Notes: generated by a model from the sequence alone, not told the origin. DNA of 64,000 nucleotides from Coniferiporia sulphurascens (GCA_002794785.1 NBBA01000003.1:992001-1056000); one strand, 5' to 3'. Numbered from the stretch's first letter, positions 22,623-37,259 are shown. Made by a program: numbers and translations.

Positions 22623-25600
22623 CTAGCATCCCCCGTCCTCGTCGCAGTAACAATCGCAATCCGCGACCGGACATGTCCTGCGACGGCGATCGCCATCTTC
22701 ACCAAAAAACCACTCGATTATATGCGCCGCGTGTCCCCCGTGCCGACACGTCTGACAGAACACGAACGCGTCATCGATGGTATCTGTTCGAATGGGCGCC
22801 CGCTGGTTAGCACATGCCGAGAAATGATATACTTATCGCCTCACCTCGGAAAGACGAGTGGAGTAGATCGTTCTCTCGTCCAGAGTCGGGTACAATACAA
22901 ACACTCATAAGACAAACTGAACACCTGGGCAACGCCCTGCCGCACCAAGGACACGCGGCGGCCTGTCCGAACGTCATTTTCAGAGTCGAGTGATATTTGC
23001 CGGCGTACAATTCGCTTACCCTTTTCCTCTGCATAGCTATTGGTTCTTGGGGACGTTGCTGCTGCTGCGTGTTCATCACCTTGTTGCAGAAGTTGCACCG
23101 AATCAGGAACTGCTTTTTCACCCACTCCCTGGGTGCAAAGTCACCGTTCTGTATGCCTTCTTGTAAAATTTTGCCCTGGTCAATGTCAAATTGACAACGA
23201 TGATGAAATAGCTTCCATCCATCGAGAAGATCCCGGTATGCCTCAGTCCATCGCTCCGCGCGCTTGTCCTTGAGCCTTCCAGGACACACATAACTTGCTA
23301 GCAATGCAGCCGTTTGAACATCTCCGGTCGTGTCGACATATCCTTGCAGAATGTCAAGCCCACGGGGAGTCAGTCCGGTCACCATTAATCCTTCGATACT
23401 GCCTTTAGCTCGGCAATCATCTGCGGCCCGACGAAGATACGATGTGAGATCCTTGTCTTCCAGGAAACGTAAGGCTATGGCGATGCGTTCGCGAAGTGGT
23501 AATGCTTCTTCCTCAAGGACATCGGACCAGTCGCTGAACATGATGTAAGAGAGCATAATGCGAAAATGGGGGTCTTGCAATTTCACTATGAGTTGTTCAC
23601 AATAACTCCGGAGTTCATGGTTCCTTGATGACGACCCTGACTGCAGCATGGCAGCAAATGTCCCGGACATCATTTGGTGGGATTCGTCTTGAGGCAAGAA
23701 ATAGTTAGGTCATAAAGCCCGTTGTAAGAACGAGGTATAACGTACTTTTGCTTCTCATTAGCATTTCGATAGCTCGCTTGCCTTGGTTAGTGAACAGCAG
23801 CCAACAAGCAGCTTGGGAGTGTTTCCCTTCTCTTTCCCATCTGTAAAACATTTAAAGACGAGCATTTACTAATGGTAAAGGGGGGGAAACCTTGAAAATT
23901 CTTCTTCTCCAACCCTCCAATCACATAAAGCCAGAGCTAGCCTTCTTTGTTGATTCTTGTCAGTGTGCACTGTCGACTTCCAATTAGACTTGTCCAAATT
24001 ACTGCGGGAGTTGAGCGTGTTAAGCGCAGCTGTGTAATTCCCGTGAAAGCCATCACCCATCCTGTGGGATTTATTGGACTGTAGGCGGGGACGCATGGAA
24101 GCATTAACATCAATCGAAGGAGACGAATCATTCAAGGTATTCGAAGATGCTTCTGATGGCGCAGCTAGGTCAAGACTATCAAGAAGACTAACGACCTCTT
24201 GGGAGGAGGAAGCTTCCAATCCCTCCCAGATACCGAGAATTCCTTGGTAGGAAAAATCTATGCCATGAATCTTAGAGGATCCAAATGTAAGTAAATGCTT
24301 TGAGTCTGCGCTTGCTTCAGAGATGCCTCTAACGAACAGATACGGAACAGAACGCACGATTAAACCATGTCCATACTTCTGACAGGGCAACATCATCGTC
24401 GAGTTGATCAGCTATGACCCTTGAGTTATGATTTGCCTTATGATTTTGTTAAGCTTTGTTGCTTCGTCTCAAACCTGGTATCACACTCACATTGAACAGC
24501 CCATAACCATGCAAAACTCTCGATTTCATAATCATGGATATGTCACTCTCGATAATCGCGGATGTTGAGGTGTCATTAACGGATTGATGCTTATGACTCC
24601 TTGACGAACTGCGCCCGGGTTCTGCTCGTTTATTTCTGTCTAAGGCTTGTAGATTACTCTCTTGTGGGCGTATCGAGACGTTTAGGCGTGGCGTGTCCGG
24701 GGTCGTCCCGCGGAGCACTGAGGCAGATGAACCCACGTTATTGCGAGAGCTTGAATGTTCCACCGAGTACTTCCTAATAGATGCAGGGCTGTACGTACGA
24801 CCTTGCGTGATTCTTGTGGCCGCGAGAGAAGATGCTCGGACGTTGGAACGAGCCTCCGACGAACCTTCCTTGCTTGTCCGTCTGTGGGTCAGTTTCTCAT
24901 TATCCTCCATTCGCGATTGAGGACGACTGGCTTTGCCTTTCGTACTGCTATTGCGTCTTTCCAGACTTGCTTCGACGTTGGCCTCAAGTTCCCAAGGTTC
25001 CGGAGCCTGTTCACGGTCGTCGTAGCCAGGGAGTACCATGAACCGGGTACCTGCGCCTAAAGCAAGCTCACCCCTCGGGCTCCAAACCGCGTGTTTTGGA
25101 ACGTCATGCATCTTGTGCATTTCTATATCCCCCTCTTTACTGATAACGACTATATTTGACGTGAGGGGGTGAGAAATTGGACTTGGCGCGAGGGCGAACG
25201 AAATGACAGGGCGAGGAAAGGTCTTGGCTAATTGAGATAAATAAAGTCAGAGACCAGGAAAAATATGCGGAAGTGAGGCCACGTACACCGATTCGTATTC
25301 GAAAGAACGGCATTATTTAAATCTGCAGGAGGTCGGCTAGCAGAACGTACGTGCTCGGATGGAGCATTCCAAGGTAGCATGGTTGACGAAGCCGGCCAAG
25401 ATAAACGCGGCAGCTTGTTTTGTCGAGATATCTCCTTCTGCACCTCCCTCGAAGTACGGTCTTCAGGGCCACGCGGCGTCTCGAATGAGGGAGTCCTCTG
25501 AATATCCCAAAACCTAACGTGATTCGCATCCCGAGTCAGCGTTGCCAAAGTTCCACGACGTACTAGAGAGAAATTTTAGCATTGAGTATAAGCAGTCATA

Positions 25601-26545
25601 CAAAGGATAATCAATCAAGATGCTACGCGCACCTCGAGAAAACTCTATGTTGTTGAAAAACTCGCTCGCATTATAACGAGCACCGTCCGCGGCGGCATCT
25701 TTCAGAGTAAAGGTGAGGAGAGGCAGCGTAATTTTCCGCGAGTCCCAAACGGTTACAGTACTTTCTCCGAAACATGCCATGCGATGGTCGTCGAAAGGGT
25801 CGGTGACTATGCCATGCACCTTAGCTGCGGATGCCTGTGATACATGCAAACCGTTGGTACGCAGATCAAACAGGCGTAACCATAGATTGGAAACACCGGC
25901 CACAAGCAGGTCCGAGGAGCCGGGTAGAAAAGCAACTGACGACACGACCTCTGCAGGAGCGTACTGTTGAATAGGCGGTCTCTCAGCTTTGATGGCAATA
26001 GACGATCGTGCACTCGTGGATCCGCTAACGGACCCGATTTTATTGCTGGATGAAGGCACTGAAGTAGCAGCCTCAATATCCCAAACAACGAGACTTGGCT
26101 CGCCGCGCACTTTGTCTAGCCCACCGGCTAAAAGGTTAGGCTTTTCGGGACAAAACGCGAGCGTGTTGCAGCTCCTCGTACTCCTGACAGTGAGGGACAT
26201 CTCAGGACCTCCAGAAACCATGTTATTCTTCGCATATCTGTTCGACTCCAAACGCCAGACGTCGACCTTGCCTGTGCTGGAACCGACAGCGACGAGGTCG
26301 TCATAAGCTGGATCTGGTGACCACGCAAAGCACTAAGAAGGGGCCTTGGGAGCAGCCCTTCGAAACGACGGGCATTGGCCACTCACTTTCAACATTTGAA
26401 GGTCAGCCCGCGATGTTACAAGCCTGAATTCAGGGATGTCCGGTGCCCAGTCAAACATCGTTATTTGGGAGCCCCCTCCTACTATGAATTTGTTCTCCTG
26501 GCGCGGGTGCCATATCACTTTCCTCTCGATCCTACCGGCAGTCAT
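22623..26545 (-). CDS. SEA4: SEA/GATOR2 complex WD-repeat protein (MIOS/Sea4 homologue)
   Basis: Eight exons (26545-26387, 26332-25633, 25562-25287, 25227-24491, 24411-23891, 23840-23746, 23687-22845, 22783-22623) give 1163 residues. The N-terminal half is a WD40 propeller (VIWHPRQENKFIVGGG, AVGSSTGKVDVWRLES, LFDLRTNGLHV, VTVWDSRKI). A disordered insert follows, then an alpha-solenoid (HQMMSGTFAAMLQSG). The C-terminus has paired zinc motifs, CPWCGRALPRCSVCLM and CRHGGHAAHIIEWFF, then CPVADCDCYC, matching Mios. In yeast and animals this protein is in the SEACAT/GATOR2 complex, which activates TORC1 at the vacuole by opposing GATOR1. The exon from 24411 is the least certain: its first 40 residues do not look conserved. 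Confidence 0.88.
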
Positions 26546-27044
26546 TTCGTGTGTCGTCTAGTATACCGGCGCACATATGCTGGCAGCAGACGAACTTGGG
26601 ATAGTAGTGAGCCAAGATTCGACGCACACGTTATTGAATAGGTTCGGTCAGCTTGAATAATTAGTGCTGGAAGTCGGTTTGAGACGCGTCTTGAACGTCA
26701 CGTCGATCCGACGTTACGGAGTTGCATAACGCATACATGTATGCACGCAGGTAGATAATGCCTCAACTGCAACTCCTGTCATGTTATTTATTATCCGCAG
26801 CCTTCGAGCTACACTTCTGCGTATGGGGTCAACAGAGCCCTTTTGGAAAATATTGGCGAAATCTATTCGACAGTCATAGCAATGTGCGTGAGGGATTAGC
26901 TGTGTCCGTTACTACGCGTCCTTGCACAAAACAGGTGGTCGATGTCGCATCAAAGGGTGTAAGGAAGAACGAGCATTAAGCATGTTACGAGGTGGAAATC
27001 CGGGATTCCACCAAACAAAAGCTCTTCGATTGCAAGCAAACTCA
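26546..27044. other. Spacer between SEA4 start and DAD4 end
   Basis: About 500 bp with the SEA4 promoter and the DAD4 3' UTR. Short open frames here lack motifs. No further gene seen. Confidence 0.5.
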
Positions 27045-27360
27045 TCACAACCCTGGCTGTACACGAGTGGCTTCAAGATTGTACTGCACGTTTTTGCGAT
27101 ATTTCGTGATAAGGCTAGAAGCTGTCCGCACGTCCCGATTTGCCTTGTTAATCTCCTTTAACGAGCGTCAGCACGGTTCCGTCTACGACAAGAAAGGCAT
27201 TGACCTCCAGACAGTGGTTGAGCTCTGCGATCACTTCAATGCATTTCTCCTGGGACCACGTCAACTCCTAAGTACAAAAACAGAAAAACAACAGACTGAC
27301 TGTGTTCTTAACGACCCTCTCAAGTAGCACGGCTTGTCTTTCAGCATGCGGATTCTCCAT
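27045..27360 (-). CDS. DAD4: DASH/Dam1 complex subunit Dad4
   Basis: Three small exons (27360-27301, 27249-27205, 27155-27045) encode 71 residues, the family's usual size. The first exon gives MENPHAERQAVLLERVVKNT, and MENPH is the hallmark Dad4 start. The second exon adds EKCIEVIAELNHCLE. The third ends in the conserved KYRKNVQYNLEAT. Introns of 51 and 49 nt have GTCAGT and GTCAAT donors and in-phase acceptors. Dad4 is a coiled-coil subunit of the ten-protein ring that couples kinetochores to microtubule ends in fungi. No single open frame covers the gene, so it is easy to miss. Its start lies 221 bp from the divergent USE1 start. Confidence 0.9.
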
Positions 27361-27581
27361 CGTAAGCAGGTGAAGCTTGACTTACTGGAAGAATTCGCGC
27401 AAGGAGACACGACCACGTGCCTAGATCATTGGTATACGTAAGCACTCACCGAAAGACACGTTCTGAGCAGCCTACAGTCTCTCACTCACTTTCATTCGAC
27501 TCGTCGCTAATTCTAGTATTGGCTTGCGTATCTCTGGACCTGTATCGTATAAGAGAATCTGGGAAAGTGACCCCTAGCACG
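27361..27581. promoter_or_regulatory. Divergent promoter of DAD4 and USE1
   Basis: 221 bp separate the two start codons. An in-frame upstream extension of USE1 into this interval has no AUG, so the whole stretch is likely shared upstream control sequence. Confidence 0.55.
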
Positions 27582-28685
27582 ATGCCAACACTTACCAAAG
27601 AACAAATCCGACACGAGGTTATAAATCTCTCAAAGACTCTCAAGTTGCTTGAACGGTCTGTCGACGAAGAAGACTGGGAAAAGTATGCAACGAGCGACCG
27701 CAGTAATAAGTGGCTGAAGGCCCAGTCCGTTCTTTCGGTATGTACTCGCCTGCCCATAGCGGTTCCTTACGACATGTTTAACTCACTGGCGTCCCAGGGA
27801 ATAAATTATTGCCGAGGCATACTTCTAAATGTCACCCCTAATGATTATGACTATGGGCTTGGTGAGAATAGGCAGTGAGCTCATGTTTGCCACTACCCAT
27901 ATGTTATCGTTTTATAGATTTTCTCGTAGAAAGTCAGGGAGTCAGTTCCACGACGATGCACAGATGCTTCTCGACCGTTTAGAGCACATTATGATCGAGA
28001 TAAACCAGGTACGACAAGCTTTCGCCGTCAGACACTGGACTTTGATCAATTATGTCCTCAGGAGCTAAAACCACGACGTCGTCGTCTTAATCCTATACTT
28101 CCGACTCTGCCGACCCCCTCTCCAGAGAACATTGATGTAACTGAGGCCGCAGTGGAAGAAGAGCTAGAGCGCTCTGTAGGCATGGCTACTCCCGACGATG
28201 GATTGACGTCAGAAGGACATGCCAAACCTCTTCCCACTGGCCTTCTCCTAGAGTCTCCCGCCTTGTTCAACGAGAAGCCGCCCGATGACCACTCATCTCG
28301 CCCAGCGAATCCGTCAGCAACACTTCTGCCGCACTTGCTTAGCGCAACGTCATCACTTTCAAATACGCGTCCGTCGGATTCCGCACCCAAATTTCTGCAG
28401 ACATCAACTGCTCTACAAGAGGACCTCTCAAGCCAGCTCGCTCAGATGGCGCGGCAACTGAAGGTTAATGCCCAGCACTTTTCCGAGACGCTAGTCAAGG
28501 ACCAGGACGTGGTCCAGTCAGCACAAGAGAAGCTCGAGCGCAACTACGATGACTTGACGAAGGAACGGGTACGTTTGCGGGACCACAGCGGGAAGAGCGG
28601 GGGCACAACCTGTCTTGTCCTTCTGAGCATTATGGTGGCCATCGCCGGCTTCTTCATGACGTTCTTCATCATCCGGGTCACGTAG
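27582..28685 (+). CDS. USE1: USE1-type Golgi-to-ER SNARE
   Basis: Four exons (27582-27737, 27798-27874, 27918-28008, 28062-28685) give 315 residues. The N-terminal helix (EVINLSKTLKLLERSVDEED), a short exon, a Pro/Ser-rich linker, a C-terminal SNARE-like helix (LAQMARQLKVNAQHFSETLV to NYDDLTKERVRLRD) and a terminal anchor (TTCLVLLSIMVAIAGFFMTF) form the Use1 layout. Use1 works with Sec20, Ufe1 and Sec22 in retrograde fusion at the ER. Exon 2 is inferred: its donor GTGAGC keeps phase and gives a 43 nt intron, and an earlier GTGAGA donor would create a stop. Confidence 0.85.
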
Positions 28686-29178
28686 GACACCCGCCTTGTA
28701 TATCAGTCTGCTTCTGACACATTAATATCGACCTTGCCTCATAGTCGACAAACGCAATAAGCTATGTAATTTACATGCCAGTCACTGCGTACTGTTACGT
28801 CAAACTATTGTGCGATCAACGACTGTGGCTCAATCAACAAAAGTGCAAAAACTAAGTGGTATGAAAAAAAGGTAGAGTAGATATAAAAGCACTATAATGT
28901 CCAAATGTCCAGGCATTCAGAAATGTCGCCCATAGATGTATGCTTCCAAGCCTTTAGTTCGTTCGAGCCATGATATAAAAAAGAGTGTTGCGAACGAAAA
29001 AGAAAGACCAAAGAACCCGAATGGTTCGAAGCATGGGACTGAGATGGTACGGCGAAGTAGCCAGGTATGCAAATACAACGTAAACGGAAGAAAAATAGTC
29101 GACTGACTCGGTCATATCAGGGTGTTATTGCCATTGTTGAGGACGAAGACGGTATAGTCGTTTCGCGCCGACGAGCAG
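28686..29178. other. Convergent 3' intergenic interval
   Basis: It holds the 3' UTRs of USE1 and the convergent GT2 gene. No gene seen. Confidence 0.5.
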
Positions 29179-30891
29179 CTATTGGACGTAACCTCTTTCC
29201 GGCATACCATCTTGACTCCCGTATTGAGGCGTATACTGGTACGGAGTCCGAGCGGGAGAGTCTGCATACTTCTGTGCATCACCCTGCAGCTTCTCATCAG
29301 AAGGGTTTGCGTTCGATGATGCAGCTGCAGTAGCTGCAGCCGGGTCACCAATGCCAGCCCGGGTTCCCCAACCAGTCTGTAGGGTCGAGAGTTAAGGAAG
29401 GTGTACACAGAAATAGAGAATAACAAACCTCATGTAGCGTTAAAACGGCGTAAACTTTCATGATGGCAAAGTAGTATCCGAATAATATAAAGGCTGGCAC
29501 ATAGACAATATGGCTCGGCTGATACCAAAGATGTGGTAGGAGCTTTAAGGTACGTGTCGCCGTCAACCAGACAAGATAACAGAGTATCACATTCCTTAAA
29601 GGGGGTGAGAACTTCATATTTACTATATATTTCAGCCATAATGCTTACCACCACGGCAAATGATATCCACCATCATCAATGGGTTTCGTACTCTTATACA
29701 CGACGACAGCGACAAGGCATGGTCCAACGAGTAGGGTGAAAGGGTTGAAAAGCTTGTCGACCTAATTAAACGTATCAGCGTCAGCCACATAATACTACCA
29801 AAATGTGAAGAGGGGTTCAATGTTACCATGGTGTACGCGACATAAGGATGTGCGGTCCAGATGTACCGCTCCGTAAACAGTGAACGAATGTCACTCCTCC
29901 AAGTGTTTCGTGTCCAGCGTAAGACCTGTTTCAGAAACCTCCAATTCGGCTTCATAGTACTAAGAATCTCGGCCTCTTTGCAACACTGAATGTAAGTGGT
30001 CCAGCCGTGGCTGACCATCCATCTTGTGAGGAACTTATCGTCGCCTGAATTGAGCTGGTACTTTCCTAACCAATAGTCGTGCGTGAAGCCGTGGAGGAAT
30101 TCCGGATCCTTGAGAATAATCGTCCGATAGGCTGCCGTCCTTCCCGACAGACAGCACACACCGCCGTCGATATGCGTAGATGAAGAAATCTCTATGTTCC
30201 GAATAGTTAGCCGAAAAGCCGCCAGCACTTCCCACACTGTCATTCTATTTCCAACCGCCTGAACTCGTTGAGATGTACCGACTCCTCCGACCTTCTGGTC
30301 TTCGAAGCAGGCGAGCATGTAAGGAAGAAGTGTGGGAGGCCAGATGGCATCGTCGTCTGCGAAGACAATAATATCCGTTGTGGTATTCTTGATTCCGTGG
30401 GACATTTGTAGTCGCTTGTTTGCGTAGGGCACAGTAAGTACGCGAATGCGCTCTGGGTCCACAGAATCGGCCAACTCCTGCAGGGGCCCCTTCATTTTTT
30501 CTTCTGTTATAATTATGATCTCCTTTGGCTTTCCGACTAGCCATGAATGCGCAGCTTCTTTGAACTCTTCACCTGCGTCGATAGTGGGTACGATGATGGT
30601 GACATCTTCAGAGGCGACGTATGTGGGATTCTCGGGCAGAGGAACCGGGCGATATGCAAACGATGCAAAAAGGCGAATGAGGTACCAAAGATAACGATAA
30701 AACCTGAGGGGGTAGTACCATTAGCAAGAGTATACTGCTATGAGGTTATTGGAAAATAAGTTTCTCCCGGCACGACGTACCCAATGACTCCGAAGGGGAT
30801 GACTGAAAAACAATAAGCACGACACCTCTTCAACAGTAAAAGAAAAAAGGCACGTACAGACCGAGAACTTATCTGATGTTAGGTATAACAT
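29179..30891 (-). CDS. Membrane GT2 glycosyltransferase (hyaluronan synthase-like)
   Basis: Six exons (30891-30858, 30802-30781, 30703-29827, 29761-29649, 29594-29429, 29376-29179) give 469 residues. The N-terminal membrane segment is assembled across two tiny exons (VFIPFGVIGFYRYLWYLIRL). The catalytic domain has VTIIVPTID, the metal-binding FADDDAIWPP, LSGRTAAYR, a GDD (NSGDDKFLTRW), and QVLRW, the processive-GT2 Q-x-x-RW box. Three or four C-terminal membrane helices follow (FTLLVGPCLVAVVVY, NVILCYLVWLTATRTL, VYVPAFILFGYYFAIMK), then a cytosolic tail starting TGWGTRAGIGDPAAA. Together these indicate a plasma-membrane or Golgi synthase that makes and extrudes a polysaccharide. The product cannot be told from sequence. 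The mini-exon start is supported by phase but needs transcript data. Confidence 0.85.
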
Positions 30892-31309
30892 CTGACACCA
30901 TCCACGCCAGCGGCGCTATAATGAAAGAGAGAAGGCAACGAATGACGAGGACGACGCCAGCCGGCGACGCAGACGGAGGCAGGTGGTATAAGCGAGAGAT
31001 GGGGGCTTTGGACGGAGGTGGGAGGCTGGATGTGACCTTGCCTACGTGTGACCTTGCTTATGCGTTACGCGTAACTTGCGTCTATAGTCGGATCTCAAAT
31101 CGTAATCTATTCTGGGCTAAATAGGTACCGCACTACATCCGTCTCAAGTCGGCTCCTTACCTGATTACCGTGAAGAAAGCACCTAAGCTACACAATAAAT
31201 TTTGAACTGCAATATTTCTCCCTGACAACCTCATGTATAAAATAGGGCTTCACCAGACCAGCGGGTCTCTATCTCGCTCATCAACCGAGTACGACGGGTT
31301 GCGCCTGTA
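30892..31309. other. Spacer between GT2 start and KRS1 end
   Basis: About 420 bp with the KRS1 3' UTR and the GT2 promoter. A minus-strand frame here is open and hydrophobic but has no usable start upstream of the GT2 start. Confidence 0.45.
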
Positions 31310-33693
<2,384 letters not shown>

Positions 33694-34703
33694 ACGGTCT
33701 CTACAACTTTTTAAGGTAGGGCGTGTATAAACTCAGTAGGCCTATGTCACCGTCACAGGCACGGATCCCATTAACCTTCGCTTACCATACTTGGCGGCAA
33801 AATCTGTGATTGGCGAAAAATCCAAGTCACCAAATCTTCTCCCAAACATCCTGACTTATGCCGTAGCAGTTTAAAAGCATAGCGCATACATAGTCATTCC
33901 CAGTCCCTTAAACCTTCGAGGCAATACACTTCTTCATTGGGATAATAATTAGTTATATTACTAAGTATAATTAAAAATTAGTACAGGTGGATGTAAAAAG
34001 TTACGGACCGACCGAAAAAGGAAGGAGATCAGACACCCTCATTCAAGTTATTTTTATGAGCCAAAACGCCGTTGCAGCTTGTCTATAGACATATCAGTAT
34101 ATTTTAATGGTAATTATAAGGCCCTCCTACGCCGAGTCGAGTTGTTTGTCCTGCATGGGCAGTTCGAAGCGCGATGTGAAACTCCTTCCCCTTTCGGCCG
34201 GTCCGTAACTTTTTACATCCACCTGTATATGAGATGTCAAATTGCCTTATTTGGTCGGAAAGTTTTTGTCAGAAAATTTTCGAAGTTTTTTCCCCTCACA
34301 CAGAAACACAGAAATTGTGCTCTAAAGTTGTTTTGTGAAAATAAATTTATTTGTCAGTAAATTATGCAAAACTTGAGGTATACAAAAATAAAAATAAAAA
34401 TCTTGAAGCTACCTCCGCAAGACTGTTGGGCCTGAATTCGGTTTTAAGTTCATGTGCGGGAGCCGCCAGAAGGTAATATTTGGCCTGTAGTCGTTGAGTC
34501 CGGATCAGGTAACTAGGGTCAGTCACGCTTGCTGAGTTCCTTCTTCTCCTAAGGCGGGGTCGGCAACTGCCGTTCCCACGAATCGGTTGGACCCATAAGC
34601 ACTTCAAGGCTGTCGCACGACGGCACTTTGACTAACCCCTTCACCTTCTATCCAATACTTAAGTGCATTCGTCGACTACCGACTTCTGTTAAAGTCTAGA
34701 ACA
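33694..34703. promoter_or_regulatory. Shared upstream region of KRS1 and the RBR ligase, interrupted by a MITE
   Basis: The two genes are divergent and their starts are about 1 kb apart, larger than other divergent spacers here (136-434 bp). The excess is partly explained by the 242 bp element at 33984-34225 and by AT-rich flanks. Confidence 0.55.
33984..34225. mobile_element. MITE with 44 bp terminal inverted repeats and TA target duplication
   Basis: 33984-34027 and 34182-34225 are inverted repeats. The outer 25 bases are identical (starting CAGGTGGATG) and 41 of 44 match overall. Both ends are flanked by the dinucleotide TA (33982-33983 and 34226-34227), as for Tc1/mariner-type insertion. 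The 242 bp element has no transposase frame, so it is non-autonomous. It lies in AT-rich DNA between two divergent promoters. Only one copy was seen in this window. Confidence 0.85.
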
Positions 34704-36780
34704 ATGTCATCGGAATACGATTTCTCTGACGATGATGCCGAGTATTACGAAGGGATGGATATCGACGACGACGAGGACGTTGAGGCTCAGGACGATGGTG
34801 AGCAGTTACTCACCCTACCCTTCGCCCCTCCTTATGTACATAGACTCAGCAATCTCGGAGGATGATTTGGAGATGGAACTTCCTAGGAACGACCGCGGTC
34901 TGACTGGGAAGCGAAAGGCGTGTGAAGTGGAGTTCGACATAGTGACTCAGGAGGCCGTGGAATCACTTATCCGCAAGGACGTCGACCACCTCAGTAGCAT
35001 TTTCGGAGTTTCTGTAAGCAGGACTTATGTATACTTGCTCAGGGCTATTTTCCTAACGTGCCTCACCGTAGAACGATGTCGCCTCACTACTATTGCGATA
35101 CATGAATTGGAACAAGGAGCGCTTAATTGAGAAGTATATGGACAATCCGACAGATCTGAGCGTCAGGGCAGGCGTTTGTGTTGCTCCGCCAGCTCCTCTT
35201 TCGTCTTCTAGTCGTTCTTCAAACTCCCGATCCAAGTTATCGACATATGTGGCGACCAAACGTACTACACGCCGTTCTGCTGCCGACTCAGCTCCGCGGT
35301 CGAAGGCAGCACCGGAACCTCCGGCACCAGAGCCTGCTATCTGTCAAATCTGCTTCGATGATGAACAAACGGAAATGTCTGCGTTGTCTTGTGGCCACAA
35401 ATTCTGTCTTGATTGCTGGTCGACTTTCATACGAAGCAAGATCCGGGAAGAGGGAGAGATTAATGTTGGATGCATGGCTTCAGACTGCTCACTGATTTCT
35501 CCGGACTCGTTCGTGCATTCTGCTCTGGGTGCTGACGAACGGACTATCAAGCGTCATCAGGAATTGGTTGTACGCCAGTATGTTGGCTGCAATAAGAACC
35601 TCAAGTTCTGTCCTTACCCGAGCTGCACTTACGCGGTGTCTTGTCCAGCGGCAGCTAGCAAGTCAGCTCTTAGTTCGATCGTGCCTACAGTTCATTGTGG
35701 TGCTTCTGACGATCATAGGTTTTGCTTCGGCTGTCCTGTCGAAGGCGACCATAGACCGGTCATCTGTAGCGTTGCGAAACTTTGGTTGAAGAAATGTCAG
35801 GATGACAGTGAAACTGCTAATTGGATCAAGAGCAACACCAAAGAATGTAGCAAGTGCCAGAGTACTATAGAGAAAAATGGCGGTTGCAAGTGAGCTTCAG
35901 GAGCTCGGGTTTATTCACGTACTTAACATTTTTTCAGTCATATGACTTGCAAGAAATGCAAGTATGAGTTTTGCTGGGTGTGCATGGGTACGTTGTGGTT
36001 GTAAACCTAGCGATGCTGTGATTAATGTTAAGCATAGGTCCTTGGTCCGAGCACGGAACGTCATGGTACAACTGCAATCGCTACGAAGAATCCTCCGGCG
36101 TTGAGGCTCGCGATGCTCAGGCTCGCAGCCGGGCCTCCCTTGAGCGCTACCTTCATGTGTGTACACTTTTTTCCGAAACGGTTGTGCTCCAACTTAGTCA
36201 AATGTTATATAGTATTATAACCGATGGGCGAACCATGAGCAATCAGCAAAGCTTTCAGTCGATCTTTACGCGAAGACGGAGAAGAAGATGGAAGAAATGC
36301 AAATTACCTCGAATCTAACGTGGATTGAAGTTCAATTTGCTAAAAAGGCCGTAGACGAGGTCTTCAAATGCCGGATGACTCTGAAGTGGACATATGCAAT
36401 GGCCTATTACCTCGCTAAGGGCAACGCAAAGGAACTTTTTGAAGATAATCAGAGGTCAGCTTTTAGTAATCGATGTATGCGCTCCTGCTTATTTTCCTAT
36501 TTTTTTAGGGATCTGGAGAGGGCTGTTGAAGATCTTTCGGAGCTACTAGAGCAGCCGATCGAAGCTGATAACATTCCGATCTTGAGACAGAAAATGACTG
36601 ATAAGACGGTGAGTGGGCGTCCTTAGTCGCAACAAAGAAAGCATGGAAATTTATACCCTCATCCAGGTTTATGTACACAAGAGGAACGAGATAATGTTGG
36701 AAGATACTGCTGAAGGCTTCTTAGAGGGGAGGTGGAAGTGGAATGTAAACGTTGAAGGATTTGAGACAATGTCGAACTAG
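34704..36780 (+). CDS. Ariadne-type RBR E3 ubiquitin ligase
   Basis: Eight exons (34704-34797, 34844-35013, 35072-35889, 35938-35987, 36038-36156, 36213-36454, 36509-36608, 36667-36780) give 568 residues. An acidic N-terminus (EYDFSDDDAEYYEGMD) and a UBA-like region (LLRYMNWNKERLIEKYMD) come first. RING1 follows (CQICFDDEQTEMSALSCGHK), then an IBR (KFCPYPSCTYAVSC). RING2, CSKCQSTIEKNGGCNHMTC, has the catalytic cysteine in GGCNHM. The C-terminal Ariadne helical domain is present (RYLHYYNRWANHEQSAKL, ending GRWKWNVNVEGFE). The enzyme takes ubiquitin from E2 onto its cysteine, and Ariadne proteins work with neddylated cullin ligases. RING2 is interrupted by an intron at 35890-35937. All ligand positions appear present. 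Confidence 0.93.
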
Positions 36781-37259
36781 TGGATATGGGGCACCGTTCA
36801 TCCACATCTCGCACTTGTGTATATATACTGCTGTCATTTTTTCTATTCTCTCAACGCATTGTTCTGTAGTCTGTCTACCTACAATCTTATCTGCTGTATT
36901 TTACTCGCTGTCTGATAATACGTGCACTTGCTAAATATGGATGTACAATATTATCTTATCCAAGTGCGCACGTGCCGTGCAGTTTTCAACCCGTAATGAG
37001 TGCTTGAACTCTGCCTGGAACATCATCCTTCGATTCCATACTTGTTATCCGGGATACGTAAGTGTGTATTCACTACTTAGCCAATGTTCTTTCTTCACCG
37101 CTATTCAGGGGAACATAGAGCGTATTCTTTCCAGTGCTACTTGGAAGTAAAGTAGCGCATATACACAGTTAAACTAGAAACTGCACGCGCGCAGGATATA
37201 GGTGAGGAGAACCCAGTCGTCGCTATGAAACGTATTAAAAACTGTTAAAAGGGGGGACA
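36781..37259. other. Spacer between the RBR gene and ADE6
   Basis: About 480 bp holding the RBR 3' UTR and the ADE6 promoter. Short frames have no motifs. No gene seen. Confidence 0.5.

Noticed and set aside
27417..27581. N-terminal extension of USE1
   Set aside because: The frame is open upstream but has no AUG. The Met at 27582 starts the conserved helix.
29581..29640. Possible separate small membrane protein downstream in the GT2 gene
   Set aside because: The hydrophobic stretch is exon 5 of the GT2 gene, joined by a 54 nt intron with a phase-consistent Trp codon.
34079..34360. A 93-residue plus-strand open frame
   Set aside because: It starts inside the MITE, crosses its right inverted repeat and runs into AT-rich flanking DNA, so it is chance open sequence.
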